NCBI GenBank assembly: GCA_963811265.1
Contig: CAWEQS010000026.1
Coordinates: 806,001 to 870,000 of the forward strand
Direction: 5' to 3'
DNA length: 64,000 nucleotides
Source of the DNA: JAOUJD01 sp963811265
Lineage (GTDB): Bacteria > Pseudomonadota > Gammaproteobacteria > Burkholderiales > Burkholderiaceae_F
Position numbers and translations under genes: made by a program. The notes under the pieces were generated by a model. The model worked only from the letters and a program-made list of their open reading frames with translations. It had not been told where the DNA came from and did not search any database. This document shows positions 35,370 to 45,119 of this stretch, in pieces (positions within the stretch are counted from its first letter, which is position 1; each line of letters begins with the position of its first letter).

Positions 35370-36940
35370 CACGGCTTCTTCATCCCTTCGCGCGGCGTCC
35401 ACGCGGGCGGGACCGGCTGCGCCCCGAGCACCGCGCCGACGTAGGCGCGGCGATCCAGCAGCTGCGCCGCGGTCGACTCGGCGTACCGCGTCATCGGACC
35501 GGCATTCAGCACGACGAGCAGCATCGCGACCGTCAGCCAGCCGATCGCAAGGCGCTCGGCGCGGGCCGGTCGAGACGCCGCCGTCTGCACCCGGTTCGCG
35601 TCACCCGCCTTCCAGAAGACGGTGGATCCCGCGCGTGCAACGGCGATCATCATGCCGAGGCCGGACAGGAGCAGCGCGGCCCACGTGGCGGCCATCAGCG
35701 GCTGGTCGGCGGACGCCCGCAGCAGCAACGCCTTTCCGATGAAGCCGCCCATCGGCGGCAGGCCCGCGGCCTCGAGCGCGAACACGAAGAACAGCACGCC
35801 GTACGCCGCGCGGTACGCGAGCGGGGCGGGAATCATCGCGTCGTCCGCCTCGCCGCGGCCGCTCGCGATCGAGTCGACCAGCAGGAACAGCGCGGCGGCG
35901 ACGAGCGTGCTGTTGACGAGGTAGAAGAGAGCCGCGCTCAGCGTCGCTGCCGACCCGAGCCCGATCGCCAGCAGCAGCGTGCCGGCCGAAGCGATGACGA
36001 GGTACGACACCAGGGTGCGCAACCGGACCGCCGCCAGCGTTCCGAGCGCGGCCAGGGCCAGCGTGCCGATCGCGAGCCACGGCAGCCAGGGGTCGGCGAC
36101 GTCGGCCGCCACCCCCGCGCCGTCGCCGAAGATCAGCGTGGTGACGCGCGCGACGCAATAGACGCCGACCTTGGTCATGATCGCGAAGAGCGCAGCCACA
36201 GGCGCCGACGCGGCGCGATACGTGTCCGGCAGCCAGAAGTACAGCGGCAGCAGCGCGGCCTTGACGCCGAACACGACGATCAGCAGCAGCGCCCCCGCGC
36301 GGACGAGCGCCGCCTGGTCCGGGCCGAGCGCAGCCACGCGCTGCGAAAGATCGGCCATGTTCAGCGTCCCCGTGATGCCGTACAGCAGCGCGACCGCCAC
36401 GAGGAACAGCGCCGAGCCGGCGAGGTTGAAGCCTACATAGTGGATCGCCGCCTTCACGCGTGCAGCCCCGCCGCCGTGGAGCAGGAGGCCGTACGACGCG
36501 ATGAGCAGGACCTCGAAGAACACGAACAGGTTGAAGAGGTCGGCCGTGAGGAACGCGCCGTTCAGGCCCATCAGCTGGAACTGGAACAGCGCGTGGTAGT
36601 GGAGCCCCTGCGCGTCGTGCGCGCCGCGTGCCCCGCCCCCGCGCGCGTACAGCACGCTCGCGATTGCCACCACGGCCGTCAGCACCAGCATCAACGCGGA
36701 CAGGCGGTCGAGCGCCAGCGCGATGCCGAAAGGCGCCTTCCAGTTGCCGAGCAGGTAGGGATGCACGGCCCCGCTCGCCGCAACTCCGGCCAGGTAAAGC
36801 GCAACGCCGAGCAGGACGAGCGTCGTTCCGATCGACAAGGTGCGCGCGATGTTGGCCGCTCGCCGCTCGAGGAGCAAGCAGGCTGCCCCGGCGATCAGCG
36901 GCAGCACCACCGGAACGACGATCCAGTGCGGCCAGTTCAT
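35369..36940 (-). CDS. mrpD: Monovalent cation/H+ antiporter subunit D
   Basis: A 523-residue, roughly 14-helix protein related to complex I subunits NuoM/NuoN. It has LFVFFEVLLIASYGLLLHGG, with the conserved Glu in TM5, and KAALLPLYFWLPDTYRAASAPVAALFA, with the conserved Lys in TM7. These residues form the proton channel in Mrp systems. It overlaps subunit C and subunit E at ATGA junctions. Confidence 0.95.
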   Translation of the reverse strand: MNWPHWIVVPVVLPLIAGAACLLLERRAANIARTLSIGTTLVLLGVALYLAGVAASGAVHPYLLGNWKAPFGIALALDRLSALMLVLTAVVAIASVLYARGGGARGAHDAQGLHYHALFQFQLMGLNGAFLTADLFNLFVFFEVLLIASYGLLLHGGGAARVKAAIHYVGFNLAGSALFLVAVALLYGITGTLNMADLSQRVAALGPDQAALVRAGALLLIVVFGVKAALLPLYFWLPDTYRAASAPVAALFAIMTKVGVYCVARVTTLIFGDGAGVAADVADPWLPWLAIGTLALAALGTLAAVRLRTLVSYLVIASAGTLLLAIGLGSAATLSAALFYLVNSTLVAAALFLLVDSIASGRGEADDAMIPAPLAYRAAYGVLFFVFALEAAGLPPMGGFIGKALLLRASADQPLMAATWAALLLSGLGMMIAVARAGSTVFWKAGDANRVQTAASRPARAERLAIGWLTVAMLLVVLNAGPMTRYAESTAAQLLDRRAYVGAVLGAQPVPPAWTPREGMKKP

Positions 36941-37299
36941 TGCCGCTCCTGTCGCGCCTGCGGCTCTTCGCCGCCGTCGACGTGATCGCTGCCGGTCTCC
37001 GCGCGCGCCACGAGCGCGATGACGAGCAGCAGGGCCGTCATTGCGAAGCTGATCACGATGGCGGTCAGCACGAGCGCCTGCGGCAGCGGATCGGCGTAGT
37101 TGGCCAGCGCCGGCACCTGGCTGCCGTCGAGAATCGGCGGCCGTCCCACGGTCAGGCGCCCCATCACGAAGATCAGCAGGTTGACGGCGTACGACAGAAG
37201 GGTGAGGCCGAGCACCAGGTCGAAGGTCCGCGCGCGCAGCATCAGGTAGATGCCCGTGCCGGTCAGAACGCCCACGAAGATGGCGACCATCAGTTCCAT
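36937..37299 (-). CDS. mrpC: Monovalent cation/H+ antiporter subunit C
   Basis: A 120-residue, three-helix NuoK-like protein: VGVLTGTGIYLMLRARTFDLVLGLTLLSYAVNLLIF and DPLPQALVLTAIVISFAMTA. The ATG at 37299 overlaps the subunit A stop (TGATG). The frame is open far upstream (to 41163), but that is an artefact spanning parts of two other genes in the wrong frame. Confidence 0.93.
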   Translation of the reverse strand: MELMVAIFVGVLTGTGIYLMLRARTFDLVLGLTLLSYAVNLLIFVMGRLTVGRPPILDGSQVPALANYADPLPQALVLTAIVISFAMTALLLVIALVARAETGSDHVDGGEEPQARQERQ

Positions 37300-40089
37300 C
37301 ACGTCGCTCCCGGTCCCGCCGCTGGCTGCAGGCGGCCGATGGCGGCGAGCATCACCATGGTCCCGCCCACGACCGTGAGGAACACTCCAAGGTCGAAGAG
37401 GCTGGCGCTCGCGAGCGGCACGGCACCCACCAGCGGAAGCACCGGATAGTCGTAGGTGCTGGTCAGGAACGGATGTCCCAGCAGCCCGCTGCCGACCCCG
37501 GTCAGCGCCGCGATCAACAGGCCGGCGGCGATCCAGTGCCGGAAGTCCGTGCGCAGCCGCTCGTTCACCCACTGTTCGCCATGGGCGAGGCTCAGCAGCA
37601 CCATCGCGATCGCGAGCACGAGTCCGGCGATGAAGCCGCCTCCGGGAAGGTTGTGACCTCGCAGGAACAGGTGCACGGTGACCAGCACCGCGAGCGGCAG
37701 CAGCAGGCGCGTGACGAGCTGCAGCATCAGCGGGCGCGCGTTGCGCTCGGTCGGCGCCGGGAGGAGCGCGCCCTGCATCGCCGGCGGGCGCCGTCCGTGC
37801 AGCAGCGCCGCGATGATCAGCGCGGCAATTCCGAGCACGGTGATCTCGCCCAGCGTGTCGAAGCCCCGGTAGTCGACGATGATCACGTTGACGGCGTTCG
37901 CGCCGCCGCCCATCGGGACCGTGGTCTGCAGGAAGTACGGCGAGATCGAGTCGAAGGGCTGTGCCAGCACCAGCCACACCACGGCCGTTGCGCCCAGCCC
38001 TGCCCCGCAGGCGACGATCGCGTGCAGCGTTCGCCGCGCGGTCGATCGTTCCGGCGGGCTCTCCTGCGGCAGCCAGTTCAGCGCGAGCATCATCAGGATG
38101 ACGGTCGCCACCTCGACCAGCAGTTGCGTGAGCGCGAGATCCGGGGCCGACAGGTATACGAACACCAGCGCGACGACCAGGCCGACCGCGCCGAGGACCG
38201 TGAGGGCGAGCAGGCGACGCCGGAACTCGACCAGCGTCGCGAGTGCCGCCGCGATGCCGATGAGCCACAGCAACGCGAATGCAGGAGACGGCGGCGTCGC
38301 CGGACCCGGCGCCAGGCGGAAAGTGGCGTCGAGCAGGAATGGAAGGAGGCCCGCCGTCAGCGCCATCGCCACGAGCAGCAGCAGGTAGCGCTGCAGGCTG
38401 CCGTTCTGCAGGCCGAGCGTCAGGTCGCGCGCCGCCGTCACCGTCCTCGCCAGGACGAACATGAACGCTTCGCGACCGCCGCGCGGCACCTGGACGATCC
38501 GGTGCAGGTTGATGAAGCGCTGCAGGCCGAAGTACAGCGCGACGCCGCCGCCGAGCGCGATGAGCGACATCACGAGCGGCGTGTTGAACCCGTGCCACAC
38601 GGCCAGGCTGTACGCGGGAAGCGGCGCGCCCAGCGCCGCGCGGGCCCCGGCCGCGAGGATCGGGCCGACCGTCAGGCCGGGGGCGATTCCGACGGCCAGG
38701 CAGACAAGGGCCAGGACCTCCACGGGAACGCGCATGAAGCGCGGTGGCTCGTGCGGGGTCTTCGGCAGGCCGACGGGCTCGCCGTTGAAGAACACGTCGT
38801 GGATGAAGCGTGTGCTGTAGGCGACGCTGAACACCCCCGCCAGCGTCGCGCCGACCGGCAGCAGCCACGCCATCAGCGGGTGCGCGTCGCTCTCGAGCGC
38901 CTCGGCGAAGAACATCTCCTTCGACAGGAAGCCGTTCAGCAACGGCACGCCGGCCATCGCCGCGCTTGCGACGATCGCCAGCAGCGCGGTCCACGGCATG
39001 TACTTCCACAGGCCGTTCAGCTTCCGCATGTCGCGCGACCCGGTCTCGTGATCGATGATTCCCGCGGCCATGAAGAGCGAGGCCTTGAAGGTTGCGTGGT
39101 TGAGGATGTGGAAGACCCCGGCCACGACGGCCAGCGGCGAGTCGAGGCCGAACAGCAGCGTGATGAGGCCGAGGTGGCTGATCGTCGAATACGCGAGCAG
39201 GCCCTTCAGGTCGTGCTTGAAGATCGCGAAGTACGCGCCGAGCAGCAGCGTCGCGAGCCCGGTTGGCGCGACGATCCAGAACCACGCGTCGGAGCCGCCG
39301 AGCGCCGGATAGAGCCGCGCGAGCAGGAACACGCCCGCCTTGACCATCGTGGCCGAGTGAAGGTAGGCGGACACGGGCGTCGGCGCCGCCATCGCGTGCG
39401 GCAGCCAGAAGTGGAACGGGAACTGCGCGCTCTTCGTGAACGCGCCGAGCAGCACGAGCACGAGCGCGGGCACGTACAGCGGGTGCGCACGGATCGTCGC
39501 GCCGGCCGCCAGCACCGCATCGAGCTTCACGCTGCCGACGATGTGCCCGATCAGCAGGACGCCGCCCAGCAGGGCGAGTCCGCCGGCGCCGGTGATCGCC
39601 AGCGCCATGCGCGCGCCTTCGCGCGCGTCCTTGCGGTCCTTCCAGTAGCCGATCAGCAGGAACGACGACAGGCTGGTGGCCTCCCAGAAGACCACGAGCA
39701 GCACCAGGTTGTCGGCGAGCACCACGCCCAGCATCGCCCCCATGAACAGCAGCAGGAACTGGAAGAAGCGCGCCGGGGGATCGTCGTGATGCAGGTAGTA
39801 CGCCGCGTACAGCACGACGAGCGCGCCGATGCCGAGGATCAGCAGCGCGAACAGCCACGCGAGGCCGTCCATGCGGAAGCCGAAGTCGAGGCCCAGCGCC
39901 GGCACCCAGTCGACCGACCAGCGCAGCACCTCGCCGGCGAGGATCGACGGCGCGCGCAAGCAGCGCGAGCGCGAGCCCGGCCAGCGGGAACACGCCGGCC
40001 AGCCAGGCGCTGAGCCGCCGGCGTTCGTTCGGCAGCAGCGCCAGCAGCAGCGCGCCGGCGAACGGCAACAGGGCGATCAGAGCCGGCAT
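37299..40089 (-). pseudogene. mrpA: Monovalent cation/H+ antiporter subunit A (MrpA/PhaAB type), frame broken near 39958
   Basis: The main open frame (37299-39959, 886 residues) has a NuoL-like part, with FWEATSLSSFLLIGYW, KSAQFPFHFWLPHAMAAPTPVSAYLHSATMVKAG and LLNGFLSKEMFF, and a fused MrpB-like C-terminus (LPGGGFIAGLVLAIAMVLL, then LFDLGVFLTVVGG). The true N-terminus (MPALIALLPFAGALLL to LAGLALALL) lies in another frame starting at the ATG 40089, so one extra base near 39958 breaks the gene. The corrected protein has about 930 residues, as expected. The start overlaps the caxA stop (TGATG). All other operon members are intact, so assembly error is likely. Confidence 0.88.
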
Positions 40090-41163
40090 CAGCGCGGCGC
40101 GGCGTTCGACCGCAGCAGGCTGACGACGAGAACGATCACCGTCAGCGGCAGCACGTACTCGAGCATGGTGTCCGAGTAGCCCCGCAGCGCGGCGTGGTGG
40201 GTCGCGGCGAGGATCAGGAACACCGTGTAGGCGAGCGTAGTACAGCAGGAAGAGCGATCCCTCCCAGCGCGCGATCTGGCGACCGGTCACGAACATCGGG
40301 AAGCACGCCACCGCGGCCGCCAGCATCACCCACAGGTCGAATGCGAGCAGCGGCGGCGACACGATGAGATCGCCGGGCGCCACCAGGCCCGATACGCCGA
40401 GGCAGCCGAGGATGTTGAAGGTGTTGCTGCCGACGACGTTGCCGACGGCGATGTCACGCTCGCCGCGGAGCGTCGCGACGATCGATGTCGCCACCTCGGG
40501 CAGCGAGGTGCCGGCCGCGACGATCGTCAGGCCGATGACGAGATCGGAGACGCCGAGCGCCCGCGCGAACCCGGTCGCCGCGTCCACCAGCCAGTCGGCG
40601 CCGAGGATCAGCAGCGCGAGCCCGGCGACGACGAGCAGCACCTGGACCGACCAGTGCCGGTCCCAGCGGGAGGCCGGCGCTCGCATCCACGAGCGCCGCC
40701 TCGTCGGCCTCCCGTGCCGGCGCGGCGCGACTGCAGCGACGAGGAAGACGGTGTAGGCGACGAGCATGGCCGCGAGCAGCGCGGCGTCGAAACGACCGAT
40801 GTGGCCATCGAGCGCCATCACGCAGAGGATCACGGAAGCGCCGATCATGATCGGCACCTCCTGCCGCACCAGCTGGCGATGGATGACCAGCGGCGCGATC
40901 AGGGCGGACACCCCGAGGATGAACAGCACGTTGAAGATGTTGCTGCCGACCACGTTGCCCACGGCGATGTCGCTGTTGCCCTGGAGCACGGCACCAACCG
41001 AGACGGCCGTCTCCGGCGCGCTGGTCCCGAAGGCCACGACGGTCAGGCCGACCACCAGCGGGGAGATGCCGAAGGAGACCGCGAGCTTGGCGGCGCCCCG
41101 GACCAGCAGCGAGGCGCCCGCGACGAGGGCGATCAGCCCGAGGATGAAGAAGACAAGGCTCAT
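40088..41163 (-). pseudogene. Calcium/sodium antiporter (CaxA/YrbG type), frame broken near 40235
   Basis: Two homologous halves carry the CaCA alpha repeats: VAFGTSAPETAVSVGAVLQG with NVVGSNIFN in the first, and VAAGTSLPEVATSIVATLRG with NVVGSNTFN in the second. The frame is intact to GSLFLLYY, then shifts; one missing base near 40235 restores AYTVFLIL and a last helix ending at TGA 40088, for about 358 residues. The family exchanges Ca2+ or K+ against Na+ or H+. The stop overlaps the mrpA start, so the two were probably co-transcribed. Pseudogene or assembly error. Confidence 0.86.
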
Positions 41164-41265
41164 GGCGCCGGTTTCGGTGGGCCGAGCACCGGCCCGGCAG
41201 CGCCGAGAGTATAGGTGCCGGGCCGGCGGACGCGGCCCCGGCGCGTTCAGGGAAAGCGAGGGGCG

Positions 41266-42603
41266 CTACAACACGTAGCGCGCGAGGTCCTCGTTGCGGG
41301 CGAGTTCGGCCAGGCGGGCGTCGACGTACGCGGCGTCCACCCGCACGCGGTTCTCTCCGCCCGACACGCCGCTGCCCGCCGCGAACGAGACGTCCTCGAC
41401 CAGCTTCTCCATCACGGTGTACAGGCGACGGGCGCCGATGTTCTCGGTCTTCTCGTTGACCGCGTACGCGATCTCGGCCATGCGGTGGATTCCGTCCTCG
41501 GTGAACTCCAGCGTGCAGCCGTCGGTCGCCAGCAGCGCCGTGTACTGCTCCGTGAGGCTCGCGTCCGTCGTCTTCAGGATGCGCTCGAAGTCGCCGACGG
41601 TGAGGGAGTCGAGCTCGACGCGGATCGGGAAGCGCCCCTGCATCTCGGGTATCAGGTCGGATGGCTTCGAGAGGTGGAACGCGCCCGACGCGATGAACAG
41701 GATGTGGTCCGTCTTCACCATGCCGTACTTGGTGTTGACCGTGGTGCCCTCGACCAGCGGCAGCAGGTCGCGCTGCACGCCCTGGCGCGAGACATCGGCG
41801 CCGTGCATCTCGGAGCGCGACGCGATCTTGTCGATCTCGTCGATGAACACGATGCCGTTGCTCTCGGCGTTGGCCACCGCGCGCGTCTTCAGTTCCTCGT
41901 CGTTGACGAGCCGGGCAGCCTCCTCGTCGGCCAGGAGCTTCAGCGCTTCCTTGACCGGCAGCTTGCGCGGCTTGCGGCGGTCGCGGCCCATGTTGGCGAA
42001 CATCGACTGGATCTGCTGGGTCAGTTCCTCCATTCCCGGAGGCGCCATCACGTCGAGCGACGCCGGCACCGCCGACACCTCGATCTCGATCTCCTTGTCG
42101 TCGAGTTCGCCCTCGCGCAGCTTCTTGCGGAATTTCTGCCGTGTGGCGTTGTCCTCGTCGCGCTCCGGCGGCGCGGCGAAGCCGACCGTCCGCGCGGGCG
42201 GCAACAGGACGTCGAGGACGCGGTCCTCGGCGGCATCCTGGGCGCGCGTCGCGACCTTCTTCATCTCCGCTTCGCGCGTCTGCTTGATCGAGATGTCGAC
42301 GAGGTCGCGGATGATGGTGTCGACGTCGCGCCCGACGTAGCCGACCTCCGTGAACTTGGTGGCCTCGACCTTGATGAACGGGGCATCGGCCAGCCGCGCG
42401 AGCCGGCGCGCGATCTCGGTCTTGCCGACCCCGGTCGGGCCGATCATCAGGATGTTCTTCGGGGTGATCTCCGAACGCAGCGGCTCCGCGACCTGCTGGC
42501 GGCGCCAGCGGTTGCGCAACGCGACGGCGACCGCGCGCTTGGCGCGGTCCTGGCCGACGATGTACTTGTTCAGTTCGTGGACGATTTCGCGGGGAGTCAT
42601 CAT
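41266..42603 (-). CDS. hslU: ATP-dependent protease ATPase subunit HslU (ClpY)
   Basis: The 445-residue AAA+ protein starts MMTPREIVHELNKYIVGQD, with Walker A GPTGVGKT (55-62), Walker B IVFIDEIDKIA, the pore loop GYVGRD, and C-terminal EDLARYVL that docks into HslV. The inserted I domain lies about 110-240. Two consecutive ATG codons (42603, 42600) are possible starts. The frame stays open to 42735, but that extension has no family similarity. It follows hslV by 144 bases. Confidence 0.96.
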   Translation of the reverse strand: MMTPREIVHELNKYIVGQDRAKRAVAVALRNRWRRQQVAEPLRSEITPKNILMIGPTGVGKTEIARRLARLADAPFIKVEATKFTEVGYVGRDVDTIIRDLVDISIKQTREAEMKKVATRAQDAAEDRVLDVLLPPARTVGFAAPPERDEDNATRQKFRKKLREGELDDKEIEIEVSAVPASLDVMAPPGMEELTQQIQSMFANMGRDRRKPRKLPVKEALKLLADEEAARLVNDEELKTRAVANAESNGIVFIDEIDKIASRSEMHGADVSRQGVQRDLLPLVEGTTVNTKYGMVKTDHILFIASGAFHLSKPSDLIPEMQGRFPIRVELDSLTVGDFERILKTTDASLTEQYTALLATDGCTLEFTEDGIHRMAEIAYAVNEKTENIGARRLYTVMEKLVEDVSFAAGSGVSGGENRVRVDAAYVDARLAELARNEDLARYVL

Positions 42604-42625
42604 GGAAGTCTCACTGCTCGTGTAC

Positions 42626-42688
42626 GCGACCGCTGCGCGGTCGCACGTGCACTCGCAGTGCTCAGTTAGGCGCCCGCCCTTCGGGCGG
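42626..42688 (-). other. Stem-loops in the hslV-hslU intergenic region
   Basis: The 144-base gap between hslV and hslU holds two short hairpins: GCGACCG / CGGTCGC (42626-42632 with 42638-42644) and CCGCCC / GGGCGG (42674-42679 with 42683-42688). Neither has a U-tract. They could tune the HslV:HslU ratio by attenuation or differential decay; this is inference. Confidence 0.4.
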
Positions 42689-42747
42689 CCGGGCGGGCGG
42701 GCGCTGATCAAAGGCAACGGGGATTGCGTCGCCAAAATGCCGCTGCG

Positions 42748-43284
42748 TCACTCGAGCGACTCGATGGTGTGGGACTGGTTGGTGTAGATGCAGATGTCGC
42801 CGGCGATCGTGAGGGCTTTCTTGACGATCTCGATCGGCGGCAATTCGGTGTTGTCGAGCAGCGCCTTCGCGGCGGCGTGGGCGTAGGGGCCGCCGGAGCC
42901 GATCGAGATCAGCCCGCCCTCGGGTTCGAGCACGTCGCCGTTGCCGGTGATGATCAGCGATGCTTCGCGGTCGGCGACGGCGAGCATCGCCTCGAGCCGT
43001 CGCAGGATGCGGTCGGTGCGCCAGTCCTTCGCCAGTTCCACGGCGGACCGGACCAGGTTGCCCTGGTGCTTGTCGAGCTTCGCCTCGAAGCGCTCGAACA
43101 GCGTGAACGCGTCTGCGGTCGCGCCGGCGAAGCCGGCGAGGATGCGGTCCTGGTAGAGGCGGCGGACCTTGCGCGCGCCCTGCTTGATCACGATGTTGCC
43201 CAGCGTGACCTGGCCGTCGCCTCCGAGCGCGACCTTGCCGCCGCGGCGGACAGAGACGATGGTGGTGCCGTGGAAGGATTCCAT
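42748..43284 (-). CDS. hslV: ATP-dependent protease subunit HslV (ClpQ)
   Basis: The 178-residue protein starts MESFHGTTIVSVRR; removal of the first residues exposes the catalytic N-terminal Thr7. It has the proteasome-like KVALGGDGQVTLG and KVRRLYQDRILAGFAGATADA blocks. With HslU it forms a two-component heat-shock protease in the cytoplasm. A sigma32-type promoter lies about 50 bases upstream. Confidence 0.97.
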   Translation of the reverse strand: MESFHGTTIVSVRRGGKVALGGDGQVTLGNIVIKQGARKVRRLYQDRILAGFAGATADAFTLFERFEAKLDKHQGNLVRSAVELAKDWRTDRILRRLEAMLAVADREASLIITGNGDVLEPEGGLISIGSGGPYAHAAAKALLDNTELPPIEIVKKALTIAGDICIYTNQSHTIESLE

Positions 43285-43331
43285 TGGGGACTTGGTGGAA
43301 GGTGTCGGGCCCGGCGAACGCCGTAGGCGCT

Positions 43332-43359
43332 ACATGGGGCCGCTTGACCGGGACTCAAT
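43332..43359 (-). promoter_or_regulatory. Sigma32-type heat-shock promoter of hslVU
   Basis: On the minus strand, ATTGAGT (43359-43353) and CCCCATGT (43339-43332) are separated by 13 bases. The -10 matches the sigma32 consensus CCCCATNT fully, and the -35 keeps the TTGA core. The -35 is in the loop of a CCGGGA/TCCCGG hairpin. hslVU is a classical RpoH target. Confidence 0.75.
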
Positions 43360-43377
43360 CCCGGACGGAAGGAGCGC

Positions 43378-44835
43378 TCAGGCCCGGCGCAGCTGGATCT
43401 GGGCGACCGCGTCGATGCCGAGCAGCGAGAACAGCGCGGCGATCAGGTAATTCACATTGCGGAACTCGACGGCCGCCCCGGCCTGCCGGATCTTCGTGAG
43501 CATGGAGAGCATCGCCGTGGCGGTCGCGAACTCGACGCGCCTGAGGTAGGTGCAATCGACGACGATCTGCTTGTCGATCCTGGCCTGCGCGATCAAACGG
43601 CCGAAGTGCGGCTCGCCCTCGCCTCGCAGCGTGCCCCGCCATTGCAGTCCTTCCACGACCGGCTCGACTGCCTGCGGCGCCTGCGGCTGGGCTTCGCGCG
43701 TCTTGAGATTCGAAGGCGCGGGCTCCCACGACGGCGGCGACACCTCGTAGGTGATGCAGTACTGGATGCCCGTTTCCTCGAAGTCGTGCTGCCGGTTCAG
43801 GAGGCGGAACACCTCGAGCAGCAGCATCCAGACCGCGTCGCTGGGATCGCGGCGTCCGGCTTCGACGGCGGCACGCAGGGGCGTGACCAGGAGGTCGGCG
43901 CCAACCACGGTAAGGTCGTGGCTCGCGCGCTTGAACGCGTTGATGACGCGCAGCAGCAGTTCGGCGCCGACCATGTCGACCATCCGGACGTTCGACGTGT
44001 CGACCGTGATCGACTGGTGGACCAGCGACTGCTGCTTCAACTGCTCCAGGTGCTTGACCACTCCGGCGTCGATGGCCTCGGGCAGCACGATGAGCGCGGC
44101 CCCGGCCGGCTTCGCGGGGCCGGCCGGCGTCCGCGCCGGCGCGTCGTCCTTGTATTCGATCCACGCCGGCGGCGAGCTCTCGAACCGCAGCACGTACTCG
44201 ATCGTGAGGCTCTCGAACGCCGCCTTGTCGTTGCGCTGCTGCAGCAGTTCGAACAGCATCAGCCAGCCGCGCTGCGCCGCGTCTCCGAGCGCATCCGACT
44301 CGATGGCGGCGCGCAGGCCGGCTTCGGCGGGTTCGATGAGGCCGTTGGCGAACAGGATGGCGGTCTCCTCGATCGCCGATCCGCCGCCCTCGGCCTGCAG
44401 TTCGATGGCGTTGGAGCGCGCCTGCCAGTCATCGATGTTCGTGAGGAGATCCTCGAGCCCCGGCGGAGACTTGTTCTCCACCGGCGGCGGCGCCGGAGGC
44501 ACGGGCTGCTGCGAAGGCCTGGCGAGCGTCGAGTTGGCAGCGGAGTTCGAAAACTCCGGGCCTGCGCTGCCGACCGGGCGAAGGAAGTCGCGCGCCATTT
44601 CGGACTCGATCGCGTCGATCTTGGCGGCCGTTTCCATGGCCAGCGATCGGGCGAGTTCCTTTTCCGGCGACGCGGTGGTGGCGGTGACAGCGGGCTTCTG
44701 GCCCGTGACCGGCGGCGTTCGGTTCACGGGACCGGGCAGCGGGCGGCCGACGGGACGGGCGCCCTGGCGGGTCCCGGCCTTGCCGCCGGCATCGCCCCGC
44801 TCCTTGGGATCCTTTTTGAAGAATGAAAAGGCCAC
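43378..44835 (-). CDS. STAS domain protein with duplicated module
   Basis: The 485-residue cytoplasmic protein has a disordered N-terminus (1-155; Pro/Ala/Lys-rich, starting MAFSFFKKDPKERG) and then two copies of a helical module plus STAS-like domain. Copy 1: LRAAIESDALGDAAQRGWL... to SSPPAWIE (about 168-225), then a STAS domain (about 245-320). Copy 2: LRAAVEAGRRDPSDAVWML to VSPPSWE (about 325-378), then a STAS domain (about 400-480) with RRVEFATATAMLSML. No conserved phosphorylatable Ser is obvious. It sits upstream of hslV on the same strand. Function unknown. Confidence 0.75.
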   Translation of the reverse strand: MAFSFFKKDPKERGDAGGKAGTRQGARPVGRPLPGPVNRTPPVTGQKPAVTATTASPEKELARSLAMETAAKIDAIESEMARDFLRPVGSAGPEFSNSAANSTLARPSQQPVPPAPPPVENKSPPGLEDLLTNIDDWQARSNAIELQAEGGGSAIEETAILFANGLIEPAEAGLRAAIESDALGDAAQRGWLMLFELLQQRNDKAAFESLTIEYVLRFESSPPAWIEYKDDAPARTPAGPAKPAGAALIVLPEAIDAGVVKHLEQLKQQSLVHQSITVDTSNVRMVDMVGAELLLRVINAFKRASHDLTVVGADLLVTPLRAAVEAGRRDPSDAVWMLLLEVFRLLNRQHDFEETGIQYCITYEVSPPSWEPAPSNLKTREAQPQAPQAVEPVVEGLQWRGTLRGEGEPHFGRLIAQARIDKQIVVDCTYLRRVEFATATAMLSMLTKIRQAGAAVEFRNVNYLIAALFSLLGIDAVAQIQLRRA

Positions 44836-45119
44836 GAACGCCTACCGTTCCAGGGATCTTGCTGCCGGATGTTGCGGCCAACCAGAAATCACCGCACCTA
44901 GAGAAACTTCGGCATCGATGCCCGCAGCAGACATCCCCAGCGAGGGGCGGTTCAGGTCATTCGTTCGGCCGAGGCGAGCCCCGCGTCGATCCGGACGCGC
45001 GCGATCAACCGCCGGAAGATCCGACCGGAGAGCCATAGTCGCGTCGATAGTAACAACTTTGCCCCTCGGCAAACCGTTGATCTGGACGGGAATCCCGCTT
45101 GTCGGTTACCCCTGCCGTC

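Noticed and set aside
36937..41163. A single open frame of 1408 codons on the minus strand.
   Set aside because: It joins the start of the CaxA-type gene, out-of-frame stretches of mrpA rich in Arg, and the whole of mrpC. Homology shows three separate genes and two frame breaks.
42604..42735. 44-codon N-terminal extension of HslU.
   Set aside because: It covers the hairpin-rich intergenic region, has no family similarity, and HslU normally begins at M-TPREIV.
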